A stretch of 64,000 nt of DNA from contig NZ_BAFP01000063.1 of the NCBI RefSeq assembly GCF_000308455.1, forward strand, positions 1 through 64,000, in the 5' to 3' direction. The notes under the pieces were generated by a model that saw nothing but the letters and a program-made list of their open reading frames with translations, did no database searches and was not told the origin of the DNA. Below, piece after piece: positions 63,952-64,000 of the stretch (the stretch's first letter is position 1; each line of letters opens with the position of its first letter). This DNA comes from Nocardia abscessus NBRC 100374. Its GTDB lineage: Bacteria; Actinomycetota; Actinomycetes; Mycobacteriales; Mycobacteriaceae. The position numbers and the translations under genes were made by a program.

Positions 63952-64000
63952 GCCCCGTCGCCGAAGACCTCCTCGAGAGTGCCGGCGGTGACGGCTCGGG
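63945..64000 (-). CDS. Possible 3' end of a further gene (partial)
   Basis: A minus-strand frame entering from beyond the window encodes RAVTAGTLEEVFGDGAQ and ends at the stop complementary to 63945-63947. Codon third positions are mostly G/C and it converges on the membrane protein gene. Too short to identify. Confidence 0.3.
   Translation of the reverse strand, partial: RAVTAGTLEEVFGDGAQ

Overview
The window reads as a chromosomal segment of a high-GC Gram-positive bacterium of the order Mycobacteriales, most likely Nocardia or a close relative. The reasons are the strongly G/C-ending codons, many GTG/TTG starts, the gcvH-garA-ftsR-DUF151-MerR gene order known from the mycobacterial Rv1826-Rv1830 locus, a mycobacterial-type two-domain fatty acyl-CoA reductase, a ChoD-like oxidase, a WhiB protein, a cutinase and two sites that fit the KstR steroid-regulon consensus. 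The species assignment is inference.

Layout. 1-484: the 3' end of a 23S rRNA gene, a 5S rRNA gene and two strong hairpins that close the rRNA operon. 502-6920: catabolic genes with their regulators: an IclR regulator with a perfect 13-bp inverted repeat facing an SDR/DapB-fold dehydrogenase pair, a degenerate tandem repeat, a class V aminotransferase, a SnoaL-like protein behind a KstR-like site, and a second IclR regulator. 6921-12376: an accessory island holding a tyrosine-recombinase-like gene with three zinc-ribbon/AT-hook modules that is broken by a frameshift in a C run, a HEAT-like MolR/DUF4132-related protein, a small secreted cysteine protein, and an AraC-type pseudogene with most of its sensor domain deleted. 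12357-17605: an MDR oxidoreductase, an atypical P450 without the ExxR arginine (similar to conservon CYP157 enzymes), a divergent AraC regulator, a phosphotransferase-like protein and a perfect 23-bp stem. 17772-25247: an expansin-like protein, a TetR-controlled flavoprotein dehydrogenase, an alcohol dehydrogenase, a cutinase and the acyl-CoA reductase. 25413-32466: 5'-nucleotidase lipoprotein, heme oxygenase, ThrE exporter, an F420-type (LLM) oxidoreductase behind a perfect KstR-like palindrome, and a VWA surface protein. 32620-42077: a TetR-controlled ABC exporter, an acyl-CoA oxidase, a NERD-like protein, a DUF2252 protein and a ChoD-like GMC oxidase.

42242-52762 and 60604-62784 form the conserved core: CDP-alcohol phosphatidyltransferase, GcvH, GarA, FtsR, DUF151 nuclease, MerR, an inserted M14 carboxypeptidase, a tandem glycine riboswitch, GcvP, a VWA/solute-binding protein and malate synthase G. 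GcvH and GcvP break down glycine, GarA is the kinase-controlled brake on central nitrogen and TCA metabolism, and GlcB handles glyoxylate, so the core concerns C2/glycine and nitrogen balance. Between GcvP and GlcB lie WhiB, an HNH endonuclease, a DM13 protein, an HxlR-controlled flavoprotein and a four-gene operon (SDR, ADH, TetR, ACAD) whose stops and starts overlap or nearly touch. The end of the window has an unreported-looking 33-residue ORF with its own ribosome binding site and terminator, a membrane protein, and the last codons of a possible further gene.

Best candidates for something new: the frameshifted zinc-ribbon/AT-hook recombinase with its MolR-like neighbour, the non-canonical P450, the chained minigenes in front of ftsR, and the small proteins at 11120, 53769 and 62918. 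No CRISPR array, tRNA gene or intact insertion sequence was seen.
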